Below, piece after piece: positions 24,792 through 32,432 of a stretch of 33,186 nucleotides of DNA. Source of the DNA: CAWDPQ01 sp049642465 (GTDB taxonomy: Bacteria; Acidobacteriota; Vicinamibacteria; Vicinamibacterales; 2-12-FULL-66-21); the NCBI GenBank assembly GCA_049642465.1, contig JBAROV010000146.1, forward strand, positions 1 through 33,186, read 5' to 3'. The notes under the pieces were generated by a model. The model was not told the DNA's origin and did no database searches. It saw nothing but the letters and a program-made list of their open reading frames with translations. Positions within the stretch are counted from its first letter, which is position 1; every line of letters starts with the position of its first letter. The position numbers and the translations under genes were made by a program.

Positions 24792-25235
24792 ATGCAGCCA
24801 CTGGATCACGTGCTTCTCGAGATCGACGCGCTCGACCGATATCTGAGCCGGCGAGGCTTTCTCAAAGCCGTGGCATTCCTGCCGCTCGTTTCCCGTTCGA
24901 TCTCTTCCGACGATCGACAGTTTCTCCAAGGCGTCGCGCGGGTCGTCATTCCGCCGGGCGCGCTTGCCCGCGTTCCAATCGACGTCGTCGGCAACATCGA
25001 GCATCTCCTTCAACGTGCCAACGCGGATCATCGTGCCCGAGTCCTCCGCGCGCTCGGCTGGGCACGGCGGATTTCATTTCTCTACGGCGGCGTTGCGATG
25101 CCGGTGCGCGCGCGGCACTCGCGTTTTTTCATCGTTCGGCGGCTGGCGCGTGCGGTTTCGGTCGTCTGTCTGGTCGCATTCTGGGGGGATGAACGAACGC
25201 TGATCCTCATCGATACGCCAGGAGAGGAAACATGA
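24792..25235 (+). CDS. Tat-type small subunit of a GMC dehydrogenase (gluconate 2-dehydrogenase subunit 3-like)
   Basis: The product has 147 residues from the ATG at 24792, which has AGAGGA 11 bases upstream; GTG 24741 and ATG 24762 are in-frame alternatives. A twin-arginine motif SRRGFLK (R20-R21) precedes a hydrophobic core (AVAFLPLV). The following region (DDRQFLQGVARVVIPPGA) resembles the small subunit that pairs with membrane-bound FAD dehydrogenases. The stop overlaps the start of the GMC oxidoreductase gene (ATGA). In the known pairs the small subunit carries the Tat signal and the large subunit hitch-hikes across the membrane; that is inferred here. The C-terminal half is basic and hydrophobic and less typical. 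Confidence 0.6.
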   Translation: MQPLDHVLLEIDALDRYLSRRGFLKAVAFLPLVSRSISSDDRQFLQGVARVVIPPGALARVPIDVVGNIEHLLQRANADHRARVLRALGWARRISFLYGGVAMPVRARHSRFFIVRRLARAVSVVCLVAFWGDERTLILIDTPGEET

Positions 25236-26848
25236 TCCGCGAGATCACCCCCGACCATCGTCGTCAGATTCTCGGTGCAGGGTCGAAGGGCCTCGAGGCT
25301 GTCGAGCGGGAGACATGGGACGCTTGCGTGATTGGTTCCGGTCCGGGCGGAGCAGTCACCGCGGCGACGCTCGCGGAAGCCGGGTGGCGTGTTCTGCTCG
25401 TTGAGCGCGGTCCATTCCGATCGCCCGACGAGTTCAATTTCCGGGTCCTCGACATGTCGAGCCGGCTGAGTCACGCGGAACTCACCTCGGGGGCGCGCTC
25501 GGCACTGTTGCAGGGAAACGGTCTTGGCGGGAGCAGTCTGGTCTTCGGGGCCGTTGCCATGAAGCCGCCGCATTTCATTCTGGACGAGTGGCGACATGTC
25601 AGCGGCGCCGCACATTTCGATGAGGCAGTGCTTGCGTCGCATTATCAGCATGTCGGCAACGTGTTGAGCGTCACGCGACAGTCACCTTCAAAAGAGACGC
25701 GCAGCAACGCGATCGTCCGCGAGATGGCTACCGCGCTGGGCTGCCCCGAAGGTCTCGAGCTGGTGCACCGCTACACGCGCGGTTGTGCGGGGATGGGCCT
25801 GTGCAACCTCGGTTGCGGATTGAACCTGAAGGGGACCATGACGAACAGTTTCCTGCCGCTCGCGCTCGACACCGGGAGGCTGACGGTGCTGACGGAATGC
25901 GAGGCCGCCGGCTTCAACGGCTCGTCCGCAGCTGGCGAGTTTCGCGGGTCATCGCTCGCCACAGAGGTGAGACACTTCGAAACAAGACGCCTTGTATGCC
26001 GGCCGCGAATCAAAGCGCGGGTATTCGTCCTGGCGGCGGGGGCGTTCTTCTCGTCAGCTCTTTTGATGCGCACCCGTGGGCTGGCGTGGGCCCGAGCGGG
26101 ACACAAGATCTGGCTGCAGCCGCACGCGCAGATCTTCGCCTTGTTCGACAGCAAGGTGACCGGCCGCGGCGTGTGGGAGGGCGATCGCTATTTGCCCTAC
26201 AACGGAGTCCCGGCAATCTACAACTTCACTGGCATGATGCGGGAGCACCGGTACTTCTGGCTCGCGAGCACGCTCTTTCCCGCAAGTCTGGCAACCTGGA
26301 CGTCCCACCTCCCGCCCGACGAGCACCTGGCACTGATGCGGCGGTTTCACTACGTATCGAGCGTCACCATCACTATCCGCGACGATCCCGAGCGCTCTCG
26401 TGTGGTGATGCGCGAGGGTCCGCAGTTGGACTTTCGCGAAAGCCGCCAGGACAGGGAAGCCGTGCGTCGCTGTTTTCGCGATGCGGCGCGAGCGTTCCTG
26501 GCTGTTGGCGCCAGGCGAGTGCTGTTGCCGATGCTCGACCCTCCGAGTATCGAGCGAGAGGCTGATTTGCGCGCGCTCGACCGGCTCGACCTGTCGTACG
26601 ACCGGCTTCTGCTGTACTCGGATCACACGAGCGGCGGTTTGTCGTGCGGTTCGGACGTGACCCGAGGCGCGACCGATTCTGAAGGGCGTCTCTTCGGGAC
26701 GACAAATATCTACGTGGCCGATTCGAGCGTTTTTCCGTCGGCGTGCGGGGTCAATCCGTCCTGGACGATCATGGCGCTGTCGCATCGAATGGCGTCGCGG
26801 CTGGCGGCAGGCGGGTTGCGTGGGTCTGCAACGGACGCCTATAATTAA
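25232..26848 (+). CDS. GMC-family FAD-dependent oxidoreductase
   Basis: The product has 538 residues. The N-terminal FAD Rossmann motif is VIGSGPGGAVTAATLAEAGW (GxGxxG at 35-40, with acceptor ERG at 58-60). GNGLGGSSLVFGAV is the GMC glycine box. The C-terminal signature includes HTSGG, IYVADSSVFPSACGVNPSWTIMALSHR (catalytic-site region) and ends MASRLAAGG. A Cys cluster (TRGCAGMGLCNLGCG) lies in the middle, as in cholesterol-oxidase-like and gluconate-dehydrogenase-like members. It has no signal peptide of its own, which fits export with the Tat-bearing partner encoded just upstream. It oxidises alcohol groups of sugars, sterols or similar; the substrate is unknown. Confidence 0.88.
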   Translation: MIREITPDHRRQILGAGSKGLEAVERETWDACVIGSGPGGAVTAATLAEAGWRVLLVERGPFRSPDEFNFRVLDMSSRLSHAELTSGARSALLQGNGLGGSSLVFGAVAMKPPHFILDEWRHVSGAAHFDEAVLASHYQHVGNVLSVTRQSPSKETRSNAIVREMATALGCPEGLELVHRYTRGCAGMGLCNLGCGLNLKGTMTNSFLPLALDTGRLTVLTECEAAGFNGSSAAGEFRGSSLATEVRHFETRRLVCRPRIKARVFVLAAGAFFSSALLMRTRGLAWARAGHKIWLQPHAQIFALFDSKVTGRGVWEGDRYLPYNGVPAIYNFTGMMREHRYFWLASTLFPASLATWTSHLPPDEHLALMRRFHYVSSVTITIRDDPERSRVVMREGPQLDFRESRQDREAVRRCFRDAARAFLAVGARRVLLPMLDPPSIEREADLRALDRLDLSYDRLLLYSDHTSGGLSCGSDVTRGATDSEGRLFGTTNIYVADSSVFPSACGVNPSWTIMALSHRMASRLAAGGLRGSATDAYN

Positions 26849-26897
26849 GGTTTGCGCTGCGGCGCAGAAAACAGTCTGAGCAGGCTTTTCTCAGCGG

Positions 26898-26917
26898 TCG
26901 CGGGTCCCGCCCCGCGA
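26898..26917. terminator. GC-rich hairpin after the GMC gene
   Basis: TCGCGGG and CCCGCGA pair perfectly around a six-base loop, 50 bases after the GMC stop and 48 bases before the tRNA-Gln. No U-tract follows, so termination is only plausible. Confidence 0.35.
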
Positions 26918-26964
26918 GCAGTGGCTCGAGTCGCCGCGCTCGCTCGCCACGGCTGCAGGCACTT

Positions 26965-27038
26965 TGGGAGGTCGTTCAACGGTAGGACACGTGGCTCTGG
27001 ACCACGTTATCGGGGTTCGAATCCCTGCCTCCCAGCCA
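26965..27038 (+). tRNA. tRNA-Gln (anticodon CTG), island attachment site
   Basis: The acceptor stem TGGGAGG/CCTCCCA is perfect, the anticodon stem is CGTGG/CCACG with loop CTCTGGA, the T-arm is standard (TTCGAAT loop), and discriminator G plus CCA are encoded; 74 bases in all. The integrase gene on the opposite strand runs into it from its 3' side, marking it as the target of an integrative element. The attachment core should be within its 3' half. Confidence 0.97.
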
Positions 27039-28379
27039 ATCTGCTAAATCCAGATCTTCTCCATAGTTAGGCCCCGTCTCGCGCACCCGGTCGGTGTGCT
27101 CGTCGGCGCCCTCATCGACCGAACTCTTGACAGAAACTTGACAGATTGACGGCGACGCCGGTTCCCGCGGACCCGGATCGAACGTCTCGCCGCGCTCGAG
27201 ACGCGCCGCCGCGGCCTGGAGGTTCTCTAGCTTCTGGTTGTCGTACCGCTCCGTCGTCGTGATCGACGCGTGGCCCAGCAGATCGCGCACCTGCGCAAGC
27301 GGAACGTTCTTCTCGACGAGCCTCGAGGCATACTCGTGCCTCATGTCATGCCAGCGCAAGTTGATGCGCCGGAACCCGGCGCGACACTCGGGGGTGAGCG
27401 CCGTCCAGTTGTACGACTTCCAAGCCGGTTGCACGCCGTGTGCCTTCAGCACAGCCGTAACCCACGCGGTCCTGAAGCCGCCGACCGGCTCGCCCGTCTC
27501 GTCGCTGAAGACGAGGGCGTCATCCGGCTTCTTCTCGTCGTCTGCGTCGAGCTGCAGCCATTCGAGGACCGCCCGGAGCCTCGCGGTCGCAATCGGTATG
27601 AGACGGGTGCGTCGGCTCTTCGTCGTTTCGCCGCGCAGCGTGATCAGGCCACGCGCGAAGTCGATGTCCTTGAAGCGGACCGCGAGCATCTCGCCCTGAC
27701 GCATGCCGGTATCGAGCGCGGCAACGATCATCGACCGGAGGAAGGGCGGAGCGACAGCCAGGAGCTGTGCCTCCTCGGCCTCTGAGATTCGCCGGCGTCG
27801 CTGGTTGTCTTCCCGCAGCTTGCGGATCAGGGTCTCGGTTCCACGCCGGAACGGCGTGTGATCCAGGTACTCGCGACCGAGCGCCCAATTCATCATGTGC
27901 CGCAGAATCTCGATCGTCCGGTTGATCGATGCCGGCTTCAAGGTGCGAGGTGTCTTCCGGCGGCCGGCGATGTGCGGCTTTCTGAGGTCGGCGATGAAGT
28001 CCTCGACATCGGCGGTTCGGATCTCCGTCAGGACGCGATCACCGAAGTACGCAATGATCGGCCTGAGCCGGTAGTCGATCGTTTTACCGATCGCGAGGTT
28101 CTTCGCGATGACGTGTCGCTCTTTGTAGATGTCCGCGAACTGCCGGACCGTCAGCGCGTTTGTCGAGCGTTCTGGCTCGGCGCCGCGCTTGTCGAAAGAG
28201 CCGCTGCGAACGGCGTCCTTGAGCTCGTCGAACACCTGGTCAGCTTCGGTCTTGCTGCGGATCTCCCGGTTCGACCACTTCTCGAGGCTGACGCGGACGT
28301 GGCGGAAGCGTGCCCACCAGGCGTGTGCGCAACGATCCCGCGCACGGCCCTTGTGCTCACAGAGCTTGTACAACCCCAC
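26976..28379 (-). CDS. int: Tyrosine site-specific recombinase (integrase) overlapping tRNA-Gln
   Basis: The product has 467 residues from a GTG at 28379. The catalytic set is R227 (GMRQGEMLAVRFKDIDF), H344-x-x-R347 (HDMRHEYASRL), H370 (LLGHASI) and Y379 (TTTERYDNQ). The N-terminus has a C7-x-H9 ... C17-x-H19 pattern, perhaps a small zinc or DNA-binding motif, ahead of the SAM-like core-binding domain (about 75-175). The last 20 residues (from W448) and the TGA lie within the antisense strand of the tRNA-Gln gene. It integrates and excises the island by recombination in the tRNA. It is preceded by an excisionase-like HTH gene 30 bases upstream. Confidence 0.95.
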   Translation of the reverse strand: MGLYKLCEHKGRARDRCAHAWWARFRHVRVSLEKWSNREIRSKTEADQVFDELKDAVRSGSFDKRGAEPERSTNALTVRQFADIYKERHVIAKNLAIGKTIDYRLRPIIAYFGDRVLTEIRTADVEDFIADLRKPHIAGRRKTPRTLKPASINRTIEILRHMMNWALGREYLDHTPFRRGTETLIRKLREDNQRRRRISEAEEAQLLAVAPPFLRSMIVAALDTGMRQGEMLAVRFKDIDFARGLITLRGETTKSRRTRLIPIATARLRAVLEWLQLDADDEKKPDDALVFSDETGEPVGGFRTAWVTAVLKAHGVQPAWKSYNWTALTPECRAGFRRINLRWHDMRHEYASRLVEKNVPLAQVRDLLGHASITTTERYDNQKLENLQAAAARLERGETFDPGPREPASPSICQVSVKSSVDEGADEHTDRVRETGPNYGEDLDLADWLGGRDSNPDNVVQSHVSYR

Positions 28380-28409
28380 GGCTCTCTCCCTCGCCTGTAC
28401 GATACTCCT

Positions 28410-28613
28410 TCAGGCGCCCGCCGGGTGATCGCCCTCGGCGCGGCGTGCGTGTCGTTCCAACCACGCGTCGATCCATTCGGCCTTCAAACGGATCGAGCGG
28501 CGCCCGCTGATGCGAACGTGGTGGAGCTCGCGGCGCTCGCACGCGGTGTAGATCGTGTCCCGGCTCACGCCGGCGTACTCCGCAGCCTCAGAAACGTTCA
28601 ACCAGAGCCTCAT
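28410..28613 (-). CDS. Excisionase-like helix-turn-helix protein
   Basis: The product has 67 residues from the ATG at 28613, which follows GGGAGG at good spacing. It is a single MerR/excisionase-type winged helix: WLNVSEAAEYAGVSRDTIYT (HTH) followed by the wing strand HHVRISGRRSIRLKAEWIDAWL. Proteins of this type bind attachment-site DNA and steer integrases toward excision, or repress the element. Thirty bases separate its stop from the integrase start, so they form one operon. The frame extends further upstream, but that part shows no protein character. Confidence 0.85.
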   Translation of the reverse strand: MRLWLNVSEAAEYAGVSRDTIYTACERRELHHVRISGRRSIRLKAEWIDAWLERHARRAEGDHPAGA

Positions 28614-28977
28614 GGGCAACCTCCCGACGTGCGCGCGCGATCCGGCGCGCGTGTATGAACTGTTGTTCAGAAGTCGGTGCGCTCGAGCGCGCTGGCCCTG
28701 AGAGCCAGCGCGCCAGGAACAGAAGCGCGATGAGGACCTTTGGCCGTCATCGACGACCGGGAGGCTATGCCTGCTCGGTTCCCGCCGCTTCGATCGTGGC
28801 GAGTCGAAGCGTTGCCACGGCACTGTGTGGTTGCTCGTGCTGTTCTCACGCGCGCAACCATGCGGTGAACGCTTCAGGATTGCCCGCCAGTGACGAGGCT
28901 CTGTGAGCGATCGTCCTGCGGATGTATGCAGGATCGGCGTGCGCGCCGCCGATCGATTCCCCCGTCTGTTGCAGGGT

Positions 28978-29016
28978 AGCTGTTGTTGGTGGCCTTGGAG
29001 GCGACCGACAACAGCT
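28978..29016. repeat. Inverted repeat, 9-bp perfect arms
   Basis: AGCTGTTGT (28978-28986) and ACAACAGCT (29008-29016) are perfect inverted copies separated by 21 bases; allowing two mismatches the arms extend to 13 bp. The spacing would suit a dimeric protein site. Confidence 0.6.
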
Positions 29017-29463
29017 GCTCCGCGTCGGTGACCGAGAGCGGAGGTGGTGCGTGTAGCACCGGCGAATGAACGCAGAATAGCGCCGGCGCGGCTCGCCGTC
29101 AACAGCCTGGGTCCGCGCCACCTAGATCCAACGCTGTAGGACGCTGATGTCCTTTCGGAGCTGTGCAGTTTGAATCGGTTGTACGGCGGCTCGTGGAATG
29201 GAGCAACGGATCACACCTACACGGACTCGTCCCACAGCTACTCGAGCAAGCGCAACGATTTGAGGTGCGCAACGATCGCGGGGAAACACGGCCCGCCACC
29301 GCGCACACCAGAGCAACAATCCGCCCCTTTACGCTGACAGCGGATGTGCAACGAAGTGCGAGCGGCTCTTACACGGGCCAATTCGCGTGGCCACTGCAGG
29401 TCCCGTTCGGTCAGGAAAAGCCGGCCACCACGTGAGTGCCGTCATGAGCTGCGCGCACGCACG

Positions 29464-29519
29464 GTCAAGGCCCGCAGGCCGCGCGAACGCGCGGGCGAAG
29501 CGGAGCGCAGCGCCTTGAC
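29464..29519. repeat. Nested palindrome
   Basis: GTCAAGGC (29464-29471) pairs with GCCTTGAC (29512-29519). Between them, CCGCGCG-AA-CGCGCGG (29479-29494) is a perfect 7-bp palindrome. Confidence 0.6.
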
Positions 29520-29825
29520 GGTGCGGAGCACAGCACGAGCATCTCGCGCGTGGTGGTCGGCATCACGGTCACGGTCACGATCCAGTAGTTAATCTGCCAC
29601 GCCACCAACGCGATCTCTTTCCCGTTGCTTCACAAGATTCACAACCGTTTGTGCCTGTGAAAAGTGGCCACACTGGACTCGCGGTGTTGCGCCAGGTCCG
29701 CCGGACGGACCGACCAACAATCTCCCGCCGTTCTTGCCCTTGAGCCGATGTCAAATCGGGTGTACGCGGCGGCGCCTCGCCAGCAGCGACACGCACTCGT
29801 TTCTGAATGCCCGACCGACGCTGCC

Positions 29826-29903
29826 AACCATGGCGTGAGCGACCCTCCGGACAGGCGCGGGGCCATTGCAGGCGCGCGCAGCGGGGTCGCTCACGCCATG
29901 GTT
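29826..29903. repeat. Perfect 19-bp inverted repeat
   Basis: AACCATGGCGTGAGCGACC at 29826-29844 is the exact reverse complement of 29885-29903, with a 40-base GC-rich spacer. It could be the ends of a small mobile element, a cruciform or a binding site; no gene fits between the arms. Confidence 0.75.
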
Positions 29904-30080
29904 TCCTCCTCTGGTTGCGACATCGGCCACTTGGCCGTGGGCGGCAAAAGGCGCCGCCCATATCGAGGCGTGCCCCCGCGCGTGGCGTAGACCCCGCGCG
30001 GCGAATCGGTTACGGCCATCGGCGGCGAGCGCGCGGTCGGGCGCAGCGGAACTGAGCAGGACAGTCCCCCGCGCGAACCA

Positions 30081-30113
30081 GGGGGACAACCTCATTTTCC
30101 GAGGTTGTCCCCC
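30081..30113. terminator. 13-bp perfect hairpin downstream of the wHTH pair
   Basis: GGGGGACAACCTC and GAGGTTGTCCCCC pair perfectly around ATTTTCC, 21 bases past the stop of the minus-strand gene at 30135. The position suggests the transcription end of that operon. No U-tract follows on the minus strand. The GGGACA half recalls the dispersed motif at 7355, but the sequence is otherwise different. Confidence 0.55.
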
Positions 30114-30134
30114 AGGTCGTCTCGCCTGTTGCTG

Positions 30135-31172
30135 TCAGGCGACGTCCACCAGGGGGGAGAGATGCAGGTACTGCCGCGCGAGCTCGACGCACTCCACCCG
30201 TCCCTGTTCCCGGTCGATGGCGTCGGCCAGGATGGGCGAGCCGGCCATCCAGAGGGTGTTCCGAGGCTCGTCGAGCCACTGTCGGTACAGCGCTCGGTAG
30301 ACCGGCGAGCGATACGCGCTGGCGTGCGTGAGGTAACGTCTGTCGGCCGGCGCGGCGCCCGGCTCGGCGAGCCGCTTGCGTTCGGGGAACAACCACTCCA
30401 ACGTCTCGACGACCCCGGGGTGCAGGGGTGTCGCGAGGTGCTCTCGGGCGGCATGCAGGTACGCGAGCCTGGCCTTGTCGAGCTTGCGGGGAAGCAGCAA
30501 GCGGACGGTCCACCGGACCAGCACGCGCAGCAGTGGGACGTGCCGCAGCAGGAACAGTCGGAAGTCCATCGGCGACGGACGCGTGACGAGGTAGAGCAGG
30601 ACGTGGTGGTCGGCGTCGGGCTGCGTCCCGATCGGCAGTTTGTCGGGGAAGACGCGGACCGTCTTCTCTGCGCCGTCACCGAACAGCAGATGGGGGTAAT
30701 CGCGCTGTTCCAGCCGATCGCCGACATGCCGGATGAAGTGACGACGCTTGTCCATCGAGGGCCCGAGCCAGACGAACGCGCGATCGTCGAGCACGGCATC
30801 GAGGAGCATCACGCGTTCGATCATGCGTCCCTGTGCGGCGGGCTTCCGGAAGCGATTGTCGGGCTCGCCGATGGCCGCCCAGAGCGGCTTGTAGTGAACG
30901 TGAAACATCCGGCCCCGATGGAGCTTCCCGATGGTGATCGGGGTCGCAAATCGCCGCTCGACCAGCGTCTTGAGGAACTCCGTACTCTTCTGGCCGTGGA
31001 CGATACCGGCACAGCGGCAGTACTGGCGCTCGACGAAGACGCCGGAATGCAGCAGCACGTGCAGCAGGAACCGCGCCTGGCGCTCGGTGAAGCCAAACGC
31101 CGCGATGGCGTTCATGCGTTCGGTGTTCGCCAGATCGATGGTCCAGCGGTCCGGCGCGGGCGGCAGGGTCAT
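30135..31172 (-). CDS. Winged-helix mobile-element protein, partner B
   Basis: The product has 345 residues. The ATG at 31172 overlaps the stop of the upstream gene (ATGA) and has GGAGGAG eight bases before it. The N-terminal 30-100 region looks like a winged helix (FGFTERQARFLLHVLLHSGVFVERQY... then KTLVERRFATPI). The rest is basic, with Leu/Arg-rich helices (LLRHVPLLRVLVRWTVRLLL, which is amphipathic, not clearly a membrane helix). From memory, proteins of this kind occur in pairs with partner A on integrative elements of soil bacteria and are usually annotated hypothetical or replication-relaxation-like. A role in element replication, transfer or control is inferred from context. Confidence 0.75.
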   Translation of the reverse strand: MTLPPAPDRWTIDLANTERMNAIAAFGFTERQARFLLHVLLHSGVFVERQYCRCAGIVHGQKSTEFLKTLVERRFATPITIGKLHRGRMFHVHYKPLWAAIGEPDNRFRKPAAQGRMIERVMLLDAVLDDRAFVWLGPSMDKRRHFIRHVGDRLEQRDYPHLLFGDGAEKTVRVFPDKLPIGTQPDADHHVLLYLVTRPSPMDFRLFLLRHVPLLRVLVRWTVRLLLPRKLDKARLAYLHAAREHLATPLHPGVVETLEWLFPERKRLAEPGAAPADRRYLTHASAYRSPVYRALYRQWLDEPRNTLWMAGSPILADAIDREQGRVECVELARQYLHLSPLVDVA

Positions 31173-32107
31173 CGGATCAACTCCTCCATGATCCGCGGGT
31201 GTGCGGTCCGCCGCCCCCCGCCGCCCCGACCGCCGACCATCCCGCCGATCGAGAGGTAGCAGGTGAATCCTGACGTGGCGGCACTACCCGCGTGGGTGCC
31301 ACGGTAGTGGGGGGTGACGACCTCGAGATCCTCATGCCGACAGCGGCCGTCGCGGTCCTCGTACTCGATGCGGGCATCCGGAAATCGCACGTGCCCCTCG
31401 TCGTACGGCAGCTCGTGTTCCCGTGCCCAGCGTGCAATCTCTTCGGCCTCACGGTCCGGCCGGCCGTCGCAGTCTCTCTTGCCGCGATTGCGCTCGTGCA
31501 GGAACCGCTGATAGTCGCGCTTGAGCTCGTAATCGAGAACGACGCGGCACACCCGGCCGCCTTGCCCTCGCAGGCGTTCCTCGGCGCGTTGATAGGCGCG
31601 ATAGACCTTGGTGTCGTGCGTCAGCTCGCGCGGCTTCCTGACGCCCGCGTAGAACGTCTGACGGGGCTCGTGGCTGCGGTCATCGCGCTCGTAGCGGTTC
31701 GCTTCGAGTAGGTCGCGCCCGCGGTCCGTCAGGGTCACGGCGCGGTCTTCGGAGCTGAGCGGGCTCGTCCGAACCAATCCCTCTTTCTCGAGGCGCCTGA
31801 TGCTCCGGCGTGCGTCGTTCGAGTCGTCGCGCAGATCGTGCAGGTCGCTCTCCGACACGACCCGAAACGCGCCGATCGTCCCCAGCAGCCGGCTGTCGCT
31901 GCCGTCGATCTCGTAGACCCGATCGCGCGCGCGGACAGGCCGGCGTTGACGTCCGCGGGGTAGGTCGACGTCCTTGGTGAACACGTCGCGTGGATCTCGG
32001 ACGGGGTTCCAATCGCGATCGCCCGTGCTGCCGCGGCCACCAAGGCCGCGGTCCCAACCGTCGCCACGATCGCGATCGTCGTTGCGCGGATCGAACCTGT
32101 CCCACAT
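31169..32107 (-). CDS. Winged-helix mobile-element protein, partner A (MarR/replication-relaxation-like)
   Basis: The product has 312 residues from the ATG at 32107, preceded by AGGAG seven bases upstream. Residues 1-60 are an unusually charged Asp/Arg/Gly-rich tail (repeated DRD, RGR), probably disordered. Residues 68-135 form a MarR-type winged helix (GTIGAFRVVSESDLHDL, RRLEKEGLVRTSPL, VTLTDRGRDLL). The C-terminal part has FPDARIEYEDRDG...HEDLEVVTPHY, a P-D...E-x-V arrangement that resembles the nuclease-like core of replication-relaxation proteins, though no catalytic Lys is obvious. Its stop overlaps the next gene's start, so both are made together. An imperfect palindrome 30 bases upstream may be its operator. 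Confidence 0.75.
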   Translation of the reverse strand: MWDRFDPRNDDRDRGDGWDRGLGGRGSTGDRDWNPVRDPRDVFTKDVDLPRGRQRRPVRARDRVYEIDGSDSRLLGTIGAFRVVSESDLHDLRDDSNDARRSIRRLEKEGLVRTSPLSSEDRAVTLTDRGRDLLEANRYERDDRSHEPRQTFYAGVRKPRELTHDTKVYRAYQRAEERLRGQGGRVCRVVLDYELKRDYQRFLHERNRGKRDCDGRPDREAEEIARWAREHELPYDEGHVRFPDARIEYEDRDGRCRHEDLEVVTPHYRGTHAGSAATSGFTCYLSIGGMVGGRGGGGRRTAHPRIMEELIR

Positions 32108-32136
32108 GGGCTTTCTCCTGCCAAACGTATTGCAGA

Positions 32137-32157
32137 CCGCTCATCATGAACGAGCGG
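32137..32157. promoter_or_regulatory. Imperfect palindrome upstream of the wHTH operon (candidate operator)
   Basis: CCGCTC and GAGCGG flank a nine-base centre that itself contains TCATGA, giving a 21-base near-palindrome about 30 bases before the ATG of the winged-helix gene. The size and position fit autoregulation by a dimeric winged-helix protein. Confidence 0.4.
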
Positions 32158-32226
32158 ACCTTCGCCGAGTATGGGCAGGCGCGGGACTCGGCTGCAATCG
32201 ATCATCAGGTCTTGTCGGGTGTTTTG

Positions 32227-32246
32227 GGGTGCTGGGGCAAGCACCC
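32227..32246. terminator. Hairpin followed by a short T run
   Basis: GGGTGCT pairs with AGCACCC around GGGGCA, followed by TTTA on the plus strand. It lies between divergent genes and has no obvious plus-strand gene ahead, so it may be leader attenuation or a relic. Confidence 0.35.
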
Positions 32247-32432
32247 TTTAGTGATGACGCCGAGCGTATCTCGGGGCACACACGACAGAACTCCGGGCAC
32301 TTTGTGGCCTAGAGAAATCTCGGAAGCAGCTTTGATGCGAAACGGGACTAGTATCAGCGAGGCGGCAGTGACCCTGATCCTGGTCAAGGGTTTCCGGCAG
32401 GTCGGCCTCACCGCCCGTTAGAAAGAGGGCGA

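Larger units (their letters stand above)
28614..30080. other. Gene-poor stretch of the island rich in inverted repeats
   Basis: No frame in these 1.47 kb shows family motifs or a good start; the longest frames overlap on several strands and look like shadows. Four structured sites are listed separately (28978-29016, 29464-29519, 29826-29903 and the hairpin at 30081). TCACGGTCACGGTCACG near 29566 is a short direct repeat. The stretch may hold an origin of transfer or replication, an untranslated RNA, or decayed genes. Confidence 0.45.
32108..32432. promoter_or_regulatory. Divergent intergenic region of the island
   Basis: These 325 bases separate the minus-strand wHTH operon from the plus-strand small gene. 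They hold the operator-like palindrome (32137-32157) and a hairpin (32227-32246). A coding-like frame on the plus strand between 32144 and 32421 lacks any family sign and was not accepted. Confidence 0.4.

Noticed and set aside
28614..29102. N-terminal extension of the excisionase-like gene to 29102
   Set aside because: The extension is low-complexity Arg/Ser/His sequence; the ATG at 28613 has a good ribosome-binding site and begins the domain.
29163..29435. 90-residue plus-strand frame in the island's gene-poor part
   Set aside because: No ribosome-binding site, weak codon bias, no family sign, and two other frames are equally open there.
29575..29961. 128-residue minus-strand frame and overlapping neighbours
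   Set aside because: Spans the 19-bp inverted repeat and changes character across it; looks like chance open frames in GC-rich repeats, possibly a decayed transposon.
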